A DNA stretch of 64,000 bases from positions 496,001-560,000 of the forward strand of contig NZ_SJKA01000003.1 in assembly GCF_004331435.1 (NCBI RefSeq), in the 5' to 3' direction. The DNA comes from Kribbella sindirgiensis (lineage in GTDB: Bacteria; Actinomycetota; Actinomycetes; Propionibacteriales; Kribbellaceae). Below the pieces are notes generated by a model, which saw only the letters and a program-made list of their open reading frames with translations, was not told where the DNA came from and searched no databases. Both the position numbers and the translations under genes were made by a program. Below are positions 27,209-37,540 of this stretch, piece by piece (position 1 is the first letter of the stretch; each line of letters starts with the position of its first letter).

Positions 27209-28515
27209 GCGCTAGCTCCAGCAGTCGCGAAGACAGTGCTTGCCATCGGGTCGAACGGGCAGCCGCCGTTCTCGAAGTGCGCCAGGTACTCGTCCTTGAA
27301 GTGCGCGATCGAGCTGGTGATCGGCGCGGTCGCACCGTCACCGAGCGCGCAGAACGACCGGCCGAGGATGTTCTCGGACAGGTCGAGCAGGACGTCCAGG
27401 TCCTCGTCGGACCCCTGGCCCTTCTCCAGCCGCTCGAGAATCTGCACCAGCCACCACGTGCCCTCGCGGCACGGCGTGCACTTGCCGCAGGACTCGTGCT
27501 TGTAGAACTCGGTCCAGCGCAGTACGGCGCGCACGACGCACACCGACTCGTCGAAGATCTGCAGCGCCTTGGTGCCGAGCATCGAGCCGACCGACCCGAC
27601 GCCCTCGTAGTCCAGCGGTACGTCGAGGTGCTCGGCCGTCAGCAGCGGCGTCGAGGAGCCGCCCGGCGTCCAGAACTTCAGCTCGTGGCCCTCGCGGACC
27701 CCGCCGGCCAGGTCGAGCAGCTCCCGCAGCGTGATGCCCAGCGGGGCCTCGTACTGCCCCGGACGGGTGACGTGCCCGGACAGCGAGTACAGCGTCATGC
27801 CCTTGGACTTCTCGGTGCCCATCGAGGAGAACCAGTCCGCACCGTTCTTGATGATGGCGGGAACGGAAGCGATCGACTCGACGTTGTTGATAACAGTGGG
27901 GCAGCCGTACAGACCGGCCACGGCCGGGAAGGGAGGACGCAGCCGAGGTTGACCGCGACGTCCTTCCAGCGAGTCGAGCAGCGCCGTCTCCTCGCCGCAG
28001 ATGTAGGCGCCGGCGCCGGCGTGCACGACCACGTCGAGGTCGTAGCCGCTGCCGAGGATGTTCGTGCCGATGAGGCCGGCGTCCTTGGCCTCCTGGACCG
28101 CCTGCTGCAGCCGGCGGATCACGTGCAGGACCTCACCGCGGACGTAGATGAACGCCGCCGACGCGCGGATCGCGTAGGACGCGATGATGACGCCCTCGAC
28201 CAGCGTGTGCGGCGAGGCCATCATCAGCGGGATGTCCTTGCAGGTGCCCGGCTCCGACTCGTCGGCGTTCACCACGAGGTACTTCGGGTTCGGGTTGTCC
28301 TGCGGGATGAACTGCCACTTCATACCGGTCGGGAAGCCCGCGCCGCCACGGCCGCGCAGCCCGGAGTCCTTGACCGTGGCAACGACATCGGCCGGCTGCA
28401 TCGCGAGCGCCTTGCGCAGCGCGTCGTACCCGCCGGACCGCTGGTACGACGACAGTTGCCAGGACCTGATCTGGTCCCAATTGTCGGACAGCACCGGAGT
28501 CAACGTGTCAGCCAT
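27205..28515 (-). CDS. nuoF: NADH-quinone oxidoreductase subunit F (FMN/NADH binding)
   Basis: A 436-residue NADH-oxidising subunit. [13 protein letters not shown] is the NADH-binding loop. [18 protein letters not shown] belongs to the FMN site. [13 protein letters not shown] plus CALGDGA gives the four Cys of [4Fe-4S] cluster N3. The ATG at 28515 follows AAGGAGGA; longer in-frame readings upstream are overlap with nuoE. Two bases separate it from the nuoE stop. Confidence 0.97.
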   Translation of the reverse strand: MADTLTPVLSDNWDQIRSWQLSSYQRSGGYDALRKALAMQPADVVATVKDSGLRGRGGAGFPTGMKWQFIPQDNPNPKYLVVNADESEPGTCKDIPLMMASPHTLVEGVIIASYAIRASAAFIYVRGEVLHVIRRLQQAVQEAKDAGLIGTNILGSGYDLDVVVHAGAGAYICGEETALLDSLEGRRGQPRLRPPFPAVAGLYGCPTVINNVESIASVPAIIKNGADWFSSMGTEKSKGMTLYSLSGHVTRPGQYEAPLGITLRELLDLAGGVREGHELKFWTPGGSSTPLLTAEHLDVPLDYEGVGSVGSMLGTKALQIFDESVCVVRAVLRWTEFYKHESCGKCTPCREGTWWLVQILERLEKGQGSDEDLDVLLDLSENILGRSFCALGDGATAPITSSIAHFKDEYLAHFENGGCPFDPMASTVFATAGASA

Positions 28516-28517
28516 GG

Positions 28518-29246
28518 TCAGTCCTCCTTCGGGGTCTCGGCGTTGGAGGAGCCGCCGGGCGCGGTCCAGCCGCGCTCGCGGGCCAGCCGGAGACCTGCCA
28601 GCGTGGCCTTGCCGCCGGTCGGGCCCTCGTCGGCGCGGCCGTCGGGGTACCCGGCGAGCACCCGCTCGGCCTCGCGCCACGTGCAGATCGTCGCACCGCG
28701 CGGCGACTTCACCTCGGTGCCGTCCCGCAGGTCGTCGACCAGCTGCGTGGCAGACTCCGGCGTCATGTCGTCGAAGAACTCCCAGTTCACCATCATCACC
28801 GGCGCGTAGTCGCAGGCGGCGTTGCACTCGAGGTGCTCGAGGGTGATCTTGCCGTCCTCGGTGGTCTCGTCGTTCCCGACGTCGAGGTGCTGCTTCAGCC
28901 GGTCGAAGATCAGGTCGCCGCCCATCACCGCGCACAGCGTGTTGGTGCAGACGCCGACGTGGTAGTCGCCGACCGGGCGACGCTTGTACATCGTGTAGAA
29001 GGTGGCCACCGCCGACACCTCGGCGCCGGTCAGGTCGAGCACGTCGGCGCAGGCCTCGATGCCCTCCGGGGTGACCCGGCCCTCGACCGACTGCACCAGG
29101 TGCAGCATCGGCAGCAGCGCGGACCGGGCGACCGGGTACCGCGCGGCGATCTCGCGCATCTCCGCGATCGTGGCGTCGGTGATCTTCGAGTCGCCGGTGC
29201 TGTAGGGCACCGTCTTGTCGGTCGCAGTCGTGTGGTTCTCGGCCAT
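28518..29246 (-). CDS. nuoE: NADH-quinone oxidoreductase subunit E
   Basis: A 242-residue thioredoxin-fold subunit with [2Fe-2S] cluster N1a. The ligands are CTNTLC and ECNAACDYAP. The core ends near residue 190. The C-terminal extension (GYPDGRADEGPTGG onward) is longer than in E. coli NuoE and probably disordered. The ATG directly follows the nuoD TAA with no gap. Confidence 0.96.
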   Translation of the reverse strand: MAENHTTATDKTVPYSTGDSKITDATIAEMREIAARYPVARSALLPMLHLVQSVEGRVTPEGIEACADVLDLTGAEVSAVATFYTMYKRRPVGDYHVGVCTNTLCAVMGGDLIFDRLKQHLDVGNDETTEDGKITLEHLECNAACDYAPVMMVNWEFFDDMTPESATQLVDDLRDGTEVKSPRGATICTWREAERVLAGYPDGRADEGPTGGKATLAGLRLARERGWTAPGGSSNAETPKED

Positions 29247-30584
29247 TTAGCGGTCCACTCCACCCATCACCGGGTCAAGGCTGGCGACGGCGACGATCAC
29301 GTCGGCGACCTGGCCGCCCTCGCACATGATCGGCATCGCCTGCAGGTTTGCGAAGGACGGGTCACGGAAGTGCACCCGGTACGGCTTGGTGCCGCCGTCG
29401 GAGACGACGTGCGCGCCCATCTCGCCGCGCGGCGACTCGATCGGCACGTAGGCCTGGCCGGCCGGCACCCGGAAGCCCTCGGTGACCAGCTTGAAGTGAT
29501 GGATCAGTGCTTCCATCGACTCGCCCATGATGTGCTTGATGTGGTCGAGCGAGTTGCCCATCCCGTCGGCGCCGACGGCCAGCTGGCTCGGCCACGCGAT
29601 CTTCTTGTCGGCGACCATCACCGGCTGGCCGTCCATCTTCTCCAGCCGGTCGGCGCACTGCTCGACGATCTTCAGCGACTCGTGCATCTCCTGCAGCCGC
29701 ACCCGGAACCGTCCGTAGGAGTCCGAGGAGTCCCAGGTCGGTACGTCGAAGTCGTACGTCTCGTACCCGCAGTACGGCTGGCTCTTGCGCAGGTCCAGCG
29801 CGTAACCGGTGGAGCGCACCGTCGGACCGGAGATGCCGAGCGCCATACAGCCGGCCAGGTCGAGGTAGCCGACGTTCTGCAGCCGCGCCTTGAAGATCGG
29901 GTTGGCGTTGCAGAGTTCGGCGTACTCCTTGAGGTGCCGGTTCATCCAGGTGATGTACTCGCGGATCTTGTCCAGCGCACCCGGCGGGAGGTCCTGGGCG
30001 ACACCGCCCGGCCGGATGAACGCGTGGTTCATCCGCAGGCCGGTGATCAGCTCGAACAGGTCGAGGGTCTTCTCCCGCTCGCGGAAACCGATCGTCATCA
30101 CGGTCAGCGCGCCGATCTCCATACCGCCGGTGGCGATGCAGACCAGGTGGCTGCTGATCCGGTTGAGCTCCATCAGGAGCACCCGCATCACGTTGGCCTT
30201 CTCCGGGATCTGGTCCTCGATCCCGAGCAGCCGCTCGACCGACAGGCAGTACGCCGCCTCGTTGTAGAACGGCGACAGGTAGTCCATCCGGGTGCAGAAC
30301 GTGACGCCCTGCGTCCAGGAGCGGAACTCCATGTTCTTCTCGATGCCGGTGTGCAGGTAGCCGATGCCGCAGCGGGCCTCGGTCACGTTCTCACCGTCGA
30401 GCTCCAGGATCAGCCGGAGCACGCCGTGCGTGGACGGGTGCTGCGGGCCCATGTTGACGACGACGCGCTCTTCCGGCTCCTCGCCGAGGCCCGACACGAC
30501 TGAGTCCCAGTCCTGGCCGGTGACGGTGAAGACCTTGCCCTCGGTGGTGTCCCGGGTGGTCGCGTACGGATCTGTTGCGGTCAT
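29247..30584 (-). CDS. nuoD: NADH-quinone oxidoreductase subunit D
   Basis: A 445-residue 49-kDa-type subunit lining the quinone pocket with Nuo[22 protein letters not shown] is the family signature and includes the pocket His. [11 protein letters not shown] and the C-terminal DPVMGGVDR are also conserved. The ATG at 30584 sits inside TAATG with the nuoC stop. Its evolutionary relation to [NiFe]-hydrogenase large subunits is known; the metal-ligand Cys are absent, as expected. Confidence 0.97.
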   Translation of the reverse strand: MTATDPYATTRDTTEGKVFTVTGQDWDSVVSGLGEEPEERVVVNMGPQHPSTHGVLRLILELDGENVTEARCGIGYLHTGIEKNMEFRSWTQGVTFCTRMDYLSPFYNEAAYCLSVERLLGIEDQIPEKANVMRVLLMELNRISSHLVCIATGGMEIGALTVMTIGFREREKTLDLFELITGLRMNHAFIRPGGVAQDLPPGALDKIREYITWMNRHLKEYAELCNANPIFKARLQNVGYLDLAGCMALGISGPTVRSTGYALDLRKSQPYCGYETYDFDVPTWDSSDSYGRFRVRLQEMHESLKIVEQCADRLEKMDGQPVMVADKKIAWPSQLAVGADGMGNSLDHIKHIMGESMEALIHHFKLVTEGFRVPAGQAYVPIESPRGEMGAHVVSDGGTKPYRVHFRDPSFANLQAMPIMCEGGQVADVIVAVASLDPVMGGVDR

Positions 30585-31287
30585 TAGTTGTACGACCTCC
30601 GCGTGTCGGGCGGTGGGATGACAGCGCCCTTGTACTCGACGTCGATACCGCCGAGCGGGTAGTCCTTGCGCTGCGGGTGTCCCGGCCAGTCGTCGGGCAT
30701 CTGGATCCGGGTCAGCGCCGGGTGCCCGTCGAAGATGATGCCGAAGAAGTCCCAGGTCTCCCGCTCGTGCCAGTCGTTGGCCGGGTAGACCGAGACGATC
30801 GACGGGATGTGCGGGTCGCTGTCGGGCGCCGACACCTCCAGCCGGATCCGGCGGTTGTGGGTGATCGACAGGAAGTGGTAGACGGCGTGCAGTTCGCTGC
30901 CGGTCTCGTGCGGGTAGTGCACACCGCTGACACCGGAACAGAACTCGAACCGCAGCGCCTCGTCGTCGCGCAGGTGCCGGCACACCTCGACGATGTTCTC
31001 GCGCTTGATGTGCAGGGTCAGCTCGTTGCGGTCGACGACGACCTTCTCGATCGCACCGTCGGCGGCCAGGCCCTCGAGCCGGTCCACCGCACCGTCGAAC
31101 CAGGAGCCGTACGGCTTCGGCGTACCGCCCGGCAGCGCGACCTGACGACGCAGGCCGCCGAAACCGGAGGTGTCACCGGTACCGCGGACACCGAACATGC
31201 CCTCGCGCTGCTCGATCACCTCGGCACCCGGAGTCTGAGCGTCCCCGGCCGCGGACGTCGCCGGCAAGTTCTCCGGCTGGGTGTCGC

Positions 31288-31291
<4 letters not shown>
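30584..31291 (-). CDS. nuoC: NADH-quinone oxidoreductase subunit C
   Basis: A 235-residue 30-kDa-type subunit. [19 protein letters not shown] and [22 protein letters not shown] with KDYPLGG are the conserved part (about residues 105-225). The first ~70 residues ([20 protein letters not shown] onward) are a low-complexity extension. The start overlaps the nuoB stop (ATGA), and its stop overlaps the nuoD start. It is separate from nuoD, unlike the fused NuoCD of E. coli. Confidence 0.96.
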
Positions 31292-31842
<551 letters not shown>

Positions 31843-31843
31843 G

Positions 31844-32203
31844 TCAGTCCCACTCCAGTCCGCCGCGGCGCCAGACGTAGGCGTACGCGACGAAGACGGT
31901 GACGATGAAGATGACCATCTCGATCAGCCCGAACAGCGCCATCTGGTCGAAGGCCACCGCCCACGGGTAGAGGAAGATGATCTCGATGTCGAAAACGATG
32001 AACAGCATCGCGGTGATGTAGTACTTCACCGGGAAGCGTCCACCACCGACCGGCTGCGGAGTGGGCTCGATGCCGCACTCGTAGGAGTCCAGGCGGGCCC
32101 GGTTGTAGCGCTTCGGGCCGACCAGGGCGCTAATAAGGATGCTGCCTGCGACGAAGAGCGCCGCGAGCACACCGAGAGCGAGAATCGGTGTATAGGGGTG
32201 CAT
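31844..32203 (-). CDS. nuoA: NADH-quinone oxidoreductase subunit A
   Basis: A 119-residue three-helix membrane subunit and the first gene of the nuo operon. [44 protein letters not shown] contains the conserved loop Cys and the acidic residues of helix 2. A ribosome site, GGAGGGAG, lies about 10 nt before the ATG. The 86-bp gap to menJ upstream shows no strong terminator, so the operon may also be read from the menJ promoter. Confidence 0.96.
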   Translation of the reverse strand: MHPYTPILALGVLAALFVAGSILISALVGPKRYNRARLDSYECGIEPTPQPVGGGRFPVKYYITAMLFIVFDIEIIFLYPWAVAFDQMALFGLIEMVIFIVTVFVAYAYVWRRGGLEWD

Positions 32204-32289
32204 CGCTGCGTGCTCCCTCCTTCAGCCGGTGGTCTGTACTTGTCTTTGGATATCAGTACGCGTGTGGCTCAGCTCACTCGCCCCGCCGG

Positions 32290-33603
32290 TCAGGCGGCGG
32301 GCGCGAGCTTGGTGAGGCCGTTGATGATCTTGTCCATCACGTCCCCGTCCCGCGGGTCGGTGAGGTTCGCGAGCAACTTCAGGGTGAACTTCATCAAGGT
32401 GGTGCGCGGCAGACCGTACTTCGTGCAGAGCCGCATCACCTCCGGATTTCCGATCAGCTTCACGAAGATCCGGCCGAGCGTGTAGTAACCGCCGTACTCC
32501 TGCTTCAGCGCCTTCGGGTACGCCGACAGCGCGCGCTCCCGCTGGTTCGGCTGCCGGTGCAGCGCCTGGGCGGCGACCTCGGCGGCGAACGCCCCGGACT
32601 CCATCGCGTACGGGATGCCCTCGCCGTTGAACGGGTTGACCATGCCGCCGGCGTCGCCGAGCAGCATCAGGCCGCGGGTGTAGTGCGGCTGCCGGTTGAA
32701 GCCCATCGGCAGCGCGGCGCCCCGGATCGGGATGGTCTGGAACTCGTCCCGGAACTGCCACTCCTCGGGCGTGACCTTGAGCCACTGCTTCAGCAGGTCG
32801 GCGTAGTCGACCTTGCCGAACGCGTCCGAGGTGTTCAGGATGCCGAGGCCGACGTTGACGGTGCCGTCGCCCATCCCGAAGATCCAGCCGTAGCCGGGAA
32901 GCAGCACGCGGCCACCGGGCTGCTTCGGGTCGTCGGCCCACAGTTCCAGCCAGGACTCGAGGTAGTCGTCGTTGGTCCGCGGGCTGGTGAAGTACGTCCG
33001 GACGGCGACACCCATCGGGCGGTCGTCACGCTTGTGCAGACCCATCGCGATGCTCAGCCGGGACGAGTTGCCGTCGGCCGCCATCACCAGTGGCGCCCGG
33101 TACTCGACGTCGTCGCCGGCCCGGCGGCCGTTGTCGTCGACCGGCTTCGCGGTGACGCCGACGATGTCGCCCTTGGCGTCCAGGATCGGACCGGTCACGT
33201 TGGTCCGCTCACGCAGCCGCGCCCCGGCCTTCTCGGCCTGCCGGGCGAGCATCTCGTCGAAGTCCATCCGGTTCCGGGTCAGCCCGTAGTTCGGGTGGCT
33301 GGCCAGATCCGGCCAGTCGAGCTGCAGGACGTGCCCGGCACCCTGGATGCGGAGTCCGTAGTTCCGGATCCAGCCGGCCTCTTCGGAGATGTCGATCCCC
33401 ATGTTGATGAGCTGCTTGGTGCCGCGCGGGGTGAGCCCGTCGCCGCACACCTTCTCCCGCGGGAACGCGGTCTTCTCCAGCAGCAGGACGTCCAGTCCGG
33501 CGTTCGCCAGGTGGTACGCCGCCGCCGATCCGGCGGGTCCGGCACCGACGACGATCACATCGGCGGTCTCCGCCTGCTGCCCGCTCGGCACGCTCTGGCT
33601 CAT
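32290..33603 (-). CDS. menJ: Menaquinone reductase MenJ (geranylgeranyl reductase family)
   Basis: A 437-residue FAD-dependent oxidoreductase. The N-terminal dinucleotide fold is VIVVGAGPAGSAAAYHLANAGLDVLLLEK. FPREKVCGDGLTPRG is the family motif, and GLMLLGDAGGMVNPFNGEGIPYAMESG is the second FAD motif. The mycobacterial homologue MenJ (Rv0561c) saturates one isoprene unit of the menaquinone tail. Here it lies between menG and nuoA, consistent with that role. GGGAAGAG precedes the ATG. Two palindromic sites sit upstream. Confidence 0.9.
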   Translation of the reverse strand: MSQSVPSGQQAETADVIVVGAGPAGSAAAYHLANAGLDVLLLEKTAFPREKVCGDGLTPRGTKQLINMGIDISEEAGWIRNYGLRIQGAGHVLQLDWPDLASHPNYGLTRNRMDFDEMLARQAEKAGARLRERTNVTGPILDAKGDIVGVTAKPVDDNGRRAGDDVEYRAPLVMAADGNSSRLSIAMGLHKRDDRPMGVAVRTYFTSPRTNDDYLESWLELWADDPKQPGGRVLLPGYGWIFGMGDGTVNVGLGILNTSDAFGKVDYADLLKQWLKVTPEEWQFRDEFQTIPIRGAALPMGFNRQPHYTRGLMLLGDAGGMVNPFNGEGIPYAMESGAFAAEVAAQALHRQPNQRERALSAYPKALKQEYGGYYTLGRIFVKLIGNPEVMRLCTKYGLPRTTLMKFTLKLLANLTDPRDGDVMDKIINGLTKLAPAA

Positions 33604-33639
33604 CTCTTCCCGGCCTGGATGTTTGTGGGCGGGTTCGCT

Positions 33640-33655
33640 CGTGAATCACTTCACG
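33640..33655. promoter_or_regulatory. CRP/GlxR-like site upstream of menJ
   Basis: CGTGAATCACTTCACG is a perfect dyad and contains GTGA-N6-TCAC, the half-site spacing of CRP-family boxes (TGTGA-N6-TCACA in actinobacterial CRP/GlxR). It is centred about 45 bp before the menJ ATG. Outer bases (GGGTTCG/CGAACCC) add a second, partly offset dyad. Confidence 0.45.
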
Positions 33656-33730
33656 AACCCTCTTCACTCGACAGTCTAGGACTGCCTGACTCGGACACGA
33701 AACTCGCCCCAACCCCCTTGCAGGCAAGCC

Positions 33731-33758
33731 AATTACGCATAAGTTCCGTTGCGTAATT
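33731..33758. promoter_or_regulatory. AT-rich inverted repeat between menG and menJ
   Basis: AATTACGCA and TGCGTAATT are perfect 9-bp arms with a 10-nt spacer. The right arm includes two bases of the menG stop codon. It is strikingly AT-rich for this genome and about 130 bp upstream of menJ. It could be an operator for the menJ-nuo transcript or a weak terminator for menG. Confidence 0.45.
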
Positions 33759-34455
33759 AACCGGCCTTGACGGCTCGGTGGATGGCGACCAGGCCGCCGG
33801 TCAGGTTGCGCCACTGGACGCGGGTCCACCCGGCGCCCTCGATCGCCCGGGCCAGCGGCTCCTGCGGCAGCCACGCGCGCGTCGACTCCGCCAGGTACTC
33901 GTACGCCTCCGGGTTGGTCGACACCACCTTCGCCACCGCCGGCACCGCCCGCATCATGTACTCCAGGTACACGACCCGGAACGGCTTCCAGGTCGGATGC
34001 GACTGCTCCAGTACGACGAGCCGCCCGCCCGGCCGCGTGACCCGCAGCATCTCCTGCAGTGCGGCGGCCACGTCGTTCACGTTCCGCAGCGCCCAGGAGA
34101 TCGTCACCACGTCGAAGGTCTCGTCGGCGAACGGCAGCCGCAGGGCGTCGCCCGCCACCAGGTCCAGCTCGGGGTGCCGGCGCTTGCCGACCCGGAGCAT
34201 GCCGACCGAGAAGTCGCAGGACACCACCTCGGCGCCCGCCTCGCGCAGGTTGACGCTGGACGCGCCGGTCCCGGCCGCCAGGTCGAGGATCTTCATCCCC
34301 TTCCGCGGCGCGATCTCCTTGAAGGTCTCCGGTCGCCAGTAGTGCTTCTCCAGCCCCATCGTCGCGACCGCGTTGGTCCGGTCGTACCCCTCGGCCACGT
34401 TGTCGAACATGGCCGCCACGGCCTGCGGGTCCTTGCTCAGATCTGCGCGCGTCAC
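33757..34455 (-). CDS. menG: Demethylmenaquinone methyltransferase MenG (UbiE family)
   Basis: A 232-residue SAM-dependent class I methyltransferase. [21 protein letters not shown] is the UbiE/COQ5 N-terminal signature. [12 protein letters not shown] is the SAM-binding glycine loop. [18 protein letters not shown] and [19 protein letters not shown] complete the motifs. It adds the ring methyl group in the last step of menaquinone synthesis. GTG start. It is divergent from menF with about 60 bp between them, so the first committed and last ring steps share a control region. Confidence 0.94.
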   Translation of the reverse strand: MTRADLSKDPQAVAAMFDNVAEGYDRTNAVATMGLEKHYWRPETFKEIAPRKGMKILDLAAGTGASSVNLREAGAEVVSCDFSVGMLRVGKRRHPELDLVAGDALRLPFADETFDVVTISWALRNVNDVAAALQEMLRVTRPGGRLVVLEQSHPTWKPFRVVYLEYMMRAVPAVAKVVSTNPEAYEYLAESTRAWLPQEPLARAIEGAGWTRVQWRNLTGGLVAIHRAVKAG

Positions 34456-34514
34456 CTGTCTAGTTCATCACGCGAGGGCAGGTTGCCGGGACGGGAGGCA
34501 TACGCTTGCATCTC

Positions 34515-35795
34515 GTGAGTGCATCTCCAGGTAGCCGTGCGGCCCTCGCGACCCGAGGCCCCGCACCGCAGTTGGTGGTTCGCAGTCAGGCGGTGGACGG
34601 GGTCTCGGCGCAACTGCTGGACCATCTGCCGGACGAGGGCGGACTCGCGTGGGTACGGCGGGGCGACGGCCACGTCGGCTGGGGCGTCGCCGCCCGGCTG
34701 GACGTTGCCGGTAGCAACCGCTTCCAGGAGGCCATGACCTGGTGGCAGGAGCTGACGTCGGCCGCGGTGATCCGCGACGAGGTCGGCGTACCGGGCTCCG
34801 GGCTGGTCTGCTTCGGCTCCTTCGGCTTCACCGACCAGGACCCGGGTGAGCTGGTGGTTCCCGACGTGATCGTCGGCCGCCGCGGCGACACCACCTGGGT
34901 GACCACGGTCTCGCCGGCCAGCTCGCTGGGCGCGCCGCCCGAACTGGTCGTCCACGAGCCGTCACCGGTGTACGACGTGGCGTTCGCGGACGGCGCGCGG
35001 ACCGGGACGGACTGGTCGAGCATCGTCGCCGACGCAGTCCGCCGGATCACCGCCGGCGAGCTCGAGAAGGTGGTGCTGGCCCGCGACCTGATCGCGATCG
35101 CCGAGCAGCCGATCGATCTGCGCTGGCCGCTGCACCGGCTGGCGACAGCGTACCCGAACTGCTGGACGTTCTCCGTCGACGGCCTGATCGGCGCCACCCC
35201 CGAGCTGCTGGTACGCCGGGAGAAGGGCCTGATCACGTCCCGCGTGCTGGCCGGAACCATCCGCCGTACCGGCGACGACGAGCACGACCTGGCGCTGGCC
35301 GCGTCGCTGGCCCGGTCGTCGAAGGACCTCGAGGAACACGAGTTCGCGGTCCGCTCGGTCGCGGAAGCGCTGGAGCCGCACTGTACGTCGATGAACGTGC
35401 CGGAGACCCCGTTCGTCCTGCACCTGCCGAACGTGATGCACCTGGCCACCGATGTCGCGGGCGTCGCCAACAACGGCGCGTCCGCGCTCGGGCTCGCGGC
35501 CGCGCTGCACCCGTCGGCGGCCGTCTGCGGTACGCCGACGCCGGTCGCGCGGGACCTGATCGGTGAGATCGAGGGGATGCAGCGCGGCCGGTTCAGCGGA
35601 CCGGTCGGGTGGATGGACGCGTCCGGCGACGGCGAGTGGTGCATCGCGCTGCGCTGCGGCCAGGCCGACCCCGACGAGCCGCGGCGGATGCGGTTGTTCG
35701 CCGGCGCCGGGATCGTGGCCGGTTCCGATCCGGATGCCGAACTGGCCGAGACGAACGCCAAGCTGGTTCCGATGAGAGACGCGTTGGGAGACTGA
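34515..35795 (+). CDS. menF: Isochorismate synthase MenF
   Basis: A chorismate-binding enzyme of 426 residues that converts chorismate to isochorismate, the entry step to menaquinone. The C-terminal catalytic half has KVVLARDL, TPELLVRREKGLITSRVLAGTIRRTGD, SSKDLEEHEFAVRSV, HLPNVMHLATDV, LHPSAAVCGTP and FSGPVGWMDASGDGEW. Two starts are possible. The GTG at 34515 lies 8 nt after TACGCT and would be leaderless. The TTG at 34506 has GGGAGG 7 nt before it. I favour 34515 because several neighbours show the same arrangement. The MBL gene follows after 1 nt. Confidence 0.92.
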   Translation: MSASPGSRAALATRGPAPQLVVRSQAVDGVSAQLLDHLPDEGGLAWVRRGDGHVGWGVAARLDVAGSNRFQEAMTWWQELTSAAVIRDEVGVPGSGLVCFGSFGFTDQDPGELVVPDVIVGRRGDTTWVTTVSPASSLGAPPELVVHEPSPVYDVAFADGARTGTDWSSIVADAVRRITAGELEKVVLARDLIAIAEQPIDLRWPLHRLATAYPNCWTFSVDGLIGATPELLVRREKGLITSRVLAGTIRRTGDDEHDLALAASLARSSKDLEEHEFAVRSVAEALEPHCTSMNVPETPFVLHLPNVMHLATDVAGVANNGASALGLAAALHPSAAVCGTPTPVARDLIGEIEGMQRGRFSGPVGWMDASGDGEWCIALRCGQADPDEPRRMRLFAGAGIVAGSDPDAELAETNAKLVPMRDALGD

Positions 35796-35796
35796 G

Positions 35797-36411
35797 TTGA
35801 GGCTTACCAAGTTCGCACACGCCTGTGTCCGTCTGGAGAAGGACGGAAAGGTACTGCTGATCGACCCGGGCACGTTCTCCGAGGACGCGGCCTTCGAGAA
35901 GGCGGACGCGGTGCTGGTCACGCACGAGCACCCCGACCACGTCGACGTCGAGCGGCTGCGCGGGTTGCAGGTGCCGGTCTTCACCACCGCCGGCGTCGCG
36001 GCCGCGCTGAACGACGAGCGGGTCACGGTGGTGGCGGACGGTCAGTCGTTCGACGCGGCCGGTTTCGCGGTCCGTGCCTACGGCAAGGATCACGCGGTGA
36101 TCCTGCCCGAACTCGGCGTACCGTGCGAGAACATCGGCTACCTGGTCGACGACGCGGTCTACCACCCGGGCGACTCGTTCACCCAGCCGGACCGCGAGGT
36201 CCACACCAACCTGGTACCGATCTCCGGCCCGTGGTTCTCGACCGCGGCGGGGGTCGACTACGCCCGCTCGGTCAAGGCGCAGCAGACCGTCGGCATCCAC
36301 AACGCCCTCCTCAGCGACATCGGCCTCGGCATGATGCAGCGCTGGATCGGCGAAGCAGGCGGCCGCCCGTACCACGGCCTGACCCCCGGTCAGTCCCTCG
36401 AGATCAACTGA
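35797..36411 (+). CDS. MBL-fold metal-dependent hydrolase
   Basis: A 204-residue metallo-beta-lactamase-superfamily protein. LLIDPGTF and VLVTHEHPDHVD (the HxHxDH metal motif) are followed by VYHPGDSF, whose Asp bridges the metals, and GIHNALLSD. Such small members hydrolyse diverse esters or phosphodiesters; the substrate is not predictable. The start is TTG at 35797, 1 nt after the menF stop, so it is co-transcribed with and probably coupled to menF. The end overlaps the decayed minus-strand gene by 22 nt. Confidence 0.85.
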   Translation: MRLTKFAHACVRLEKDGKVLLIDPGTFSEDAAFEKADAVLVTHEHPDHVDVERLRGLQVPVFTTAGVAAALNDERVTVVADGQSFDAAGFAVRAYGKDHAVILPELGVPCENIGYLVDDAVYHPGDSFTQPDREVHTNLVPISGPWFSTAAGVDYARSVKAQQTVGIHNALLSDIGLGMMQRWIGEAGGRPYHGLTPGQSLEIN

Positions 36412-36663
36412 AACCGTCGCAGGTCCACCACGGTCTCGAAGCCGAGTCGCCGGTAGACGTCGCGGTCAGCGCGGCGCTCATCCTCTTCGCGCACCATCGC
36501 GGCCAACCACCCCGCGCACAACTCGACGTCACCATCCTCGGCGACCCGCGCTTTTGCCTTGCGTGCTTGGCACCGCCACCCCACCCGGCGTCTCGACCAG
36601 CTGTCCCCCGGCGTCCAGCTCCTCGAGCAACACGACGTGCCGGATCGGATCAAGCATGCTCAC
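36390..36663 (-). pseudogene. Small frameshifted gene with a GNAT-like end
   Basis: GTGAGCATG overlaps the stop of the GNAT gene, as in coupled starts. From it one frame reads SMLDPIRHVVLLEELDAGGQ, then reaches a stop after about 43 codons. The other half continues in a different frame and ends DRDVYRRLGFETVVDLRRF, the pattern of an acetyltransferase C-terminus. Neither frame spans the region, and third-position GC is lower than in its neighbours. I read it as a short gene broken by a frameshift around 36540-36590. A sequencing error or two unrelated short frames remain possible. Confidence 0.4.
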
Positions 36664-37484
36664 GCCGTGAACTCGGCCTCGACGAAGTCGGCGACCGGTC
36701 GATACCCCGCCTGGTAGTAGATCTTGTTGGAGGTCGGGTTCGAGAGATTGGTGAACAAACAGGCTTGGTTGCCGTCAGCAAGGATCAGCGCCGTCACGTG
36801 ACTCGTCAGCGCACCGGCGTACCCGTGCCGGCGCCGCTCTGGGGGCGTGTAGACCGGACCGACCCGGCTGACGCCGAACACCGGCTGATGGAAGCCGACC
36901 ATGCTCACCGGCTCGCCGTCGACCTCCCAGATCAGCATGCTCTCGTGCTCCAGGTGCCGCTCGGCCCACTCGCGGTTTCCGATCGTCAGCTCCTCGGCGA
37001 ACCCGTCCTTGCCCCAGGCCGCGATCAGGTCGACCTCCTCCGCGGCCATCCGCCGCGGCCCGCCGGAGTCCGCCTCCAGCGGCGTCAGCTCGATCAGCTT
37101 GTGCAACCGGGTGCCGCGCACCACCGTCGCCCGGCCGCCACGGTGTTCACACCACCGCTGCCCGAACCTGGTCACCACAGGTCGATCTCCCGCGACGCCG
37201 GGGACCTCAGGCAGTACGTCGGCAAGCGCGTCGGCGACCGGCTCGGTGAACTCCTCACGGAGCGCGCCGAGGTACACGTACCGCCCCGCGGTGCGCATCG
37301 CGACGCCGACGACATCCGGGTCGTGGACGGAGACGTAGTACGACGGCTCGGTGTCTGTCATCCGGCCCGTGGCGCGTTCGTGGACGACGGTCATGACGAG
37401 GTTGTTCAGCACCGGATCCTCTTGCAGAAAAGGAAACACGGCCTGCTCGAACGCCTGCGGATCACTCGTCACCCGGACATCCAT
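36660..37484 (-). CDS. GNAT-family N-acetyltransferase
   Basis: A 274-residue protein with an N-terminal partner domain (residues 1-125) and a C-terminal GNAT fold. VGPVYTPPERRRHGYAGALTSHVTALILADG is the acetyl-CoA-binding motif A, and LFTNLSNPTSNKIYYQAGYRPV is motif B. The acceptor is unknown. On the minus strand TACGCT lies 7 nt before the ATG, with no ribosome site, suggesting a leaderless mRNA. It is divergent from padR with only 56 bp between start codons. Confidence 0.85.
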   Translation of the reverse strand: MDVRVTSDPQAFEQAVFPFLQEDPVLNNLVMTVVHERATGRMTDTEPSYYVSVHDPDVVGVAMRTAGRYVYLGALREEFTEPVADALADVLPEVPGVAGDRPVVTRFGQRWCEHRGGRATVVRGTRLHKLIELTPLEADSGGPRRMAAEEVDLIAAWGKDGFAEELTIGNREWAERHLEHESMLIWEVDGEPVSMVGFHQPVFGVSRVGPVYTPPERRRHGYAGALTSHVTALILADGNQACLFTNLSNPTSNKIYYQAGYRPVADFVEAEFTA

Positions 37485-37491
37485 GCCCCGG

Positions 37492-37534
37492 AGCGTACGC
37501 CTGCGGCACCCCGCCGGTCGCCCGGATTTACACT
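37492..37534. promoter_or_regulatory. Divergent leaderless promoters for GNAT and padR
   Basis: TACGCT on the minus strand (37497-37492) is 7 nt before the GNAT ATG. TACACT on the plus strand (37529-37534) is 6 nt before the padR ATG. The two -10 elements are about 32 bp apart, so the polymerase sites overlap. Confidence 0.45.
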
Positions 37535-37540
37535 GCGACC

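Noticed and set aside
24806..27505. 899-residue plus-strand open frame opposite nuoG/nuoF
   Set aside because: Antisense shadow; nuoG and nuoF have all their Fe-S and FMN motifs.
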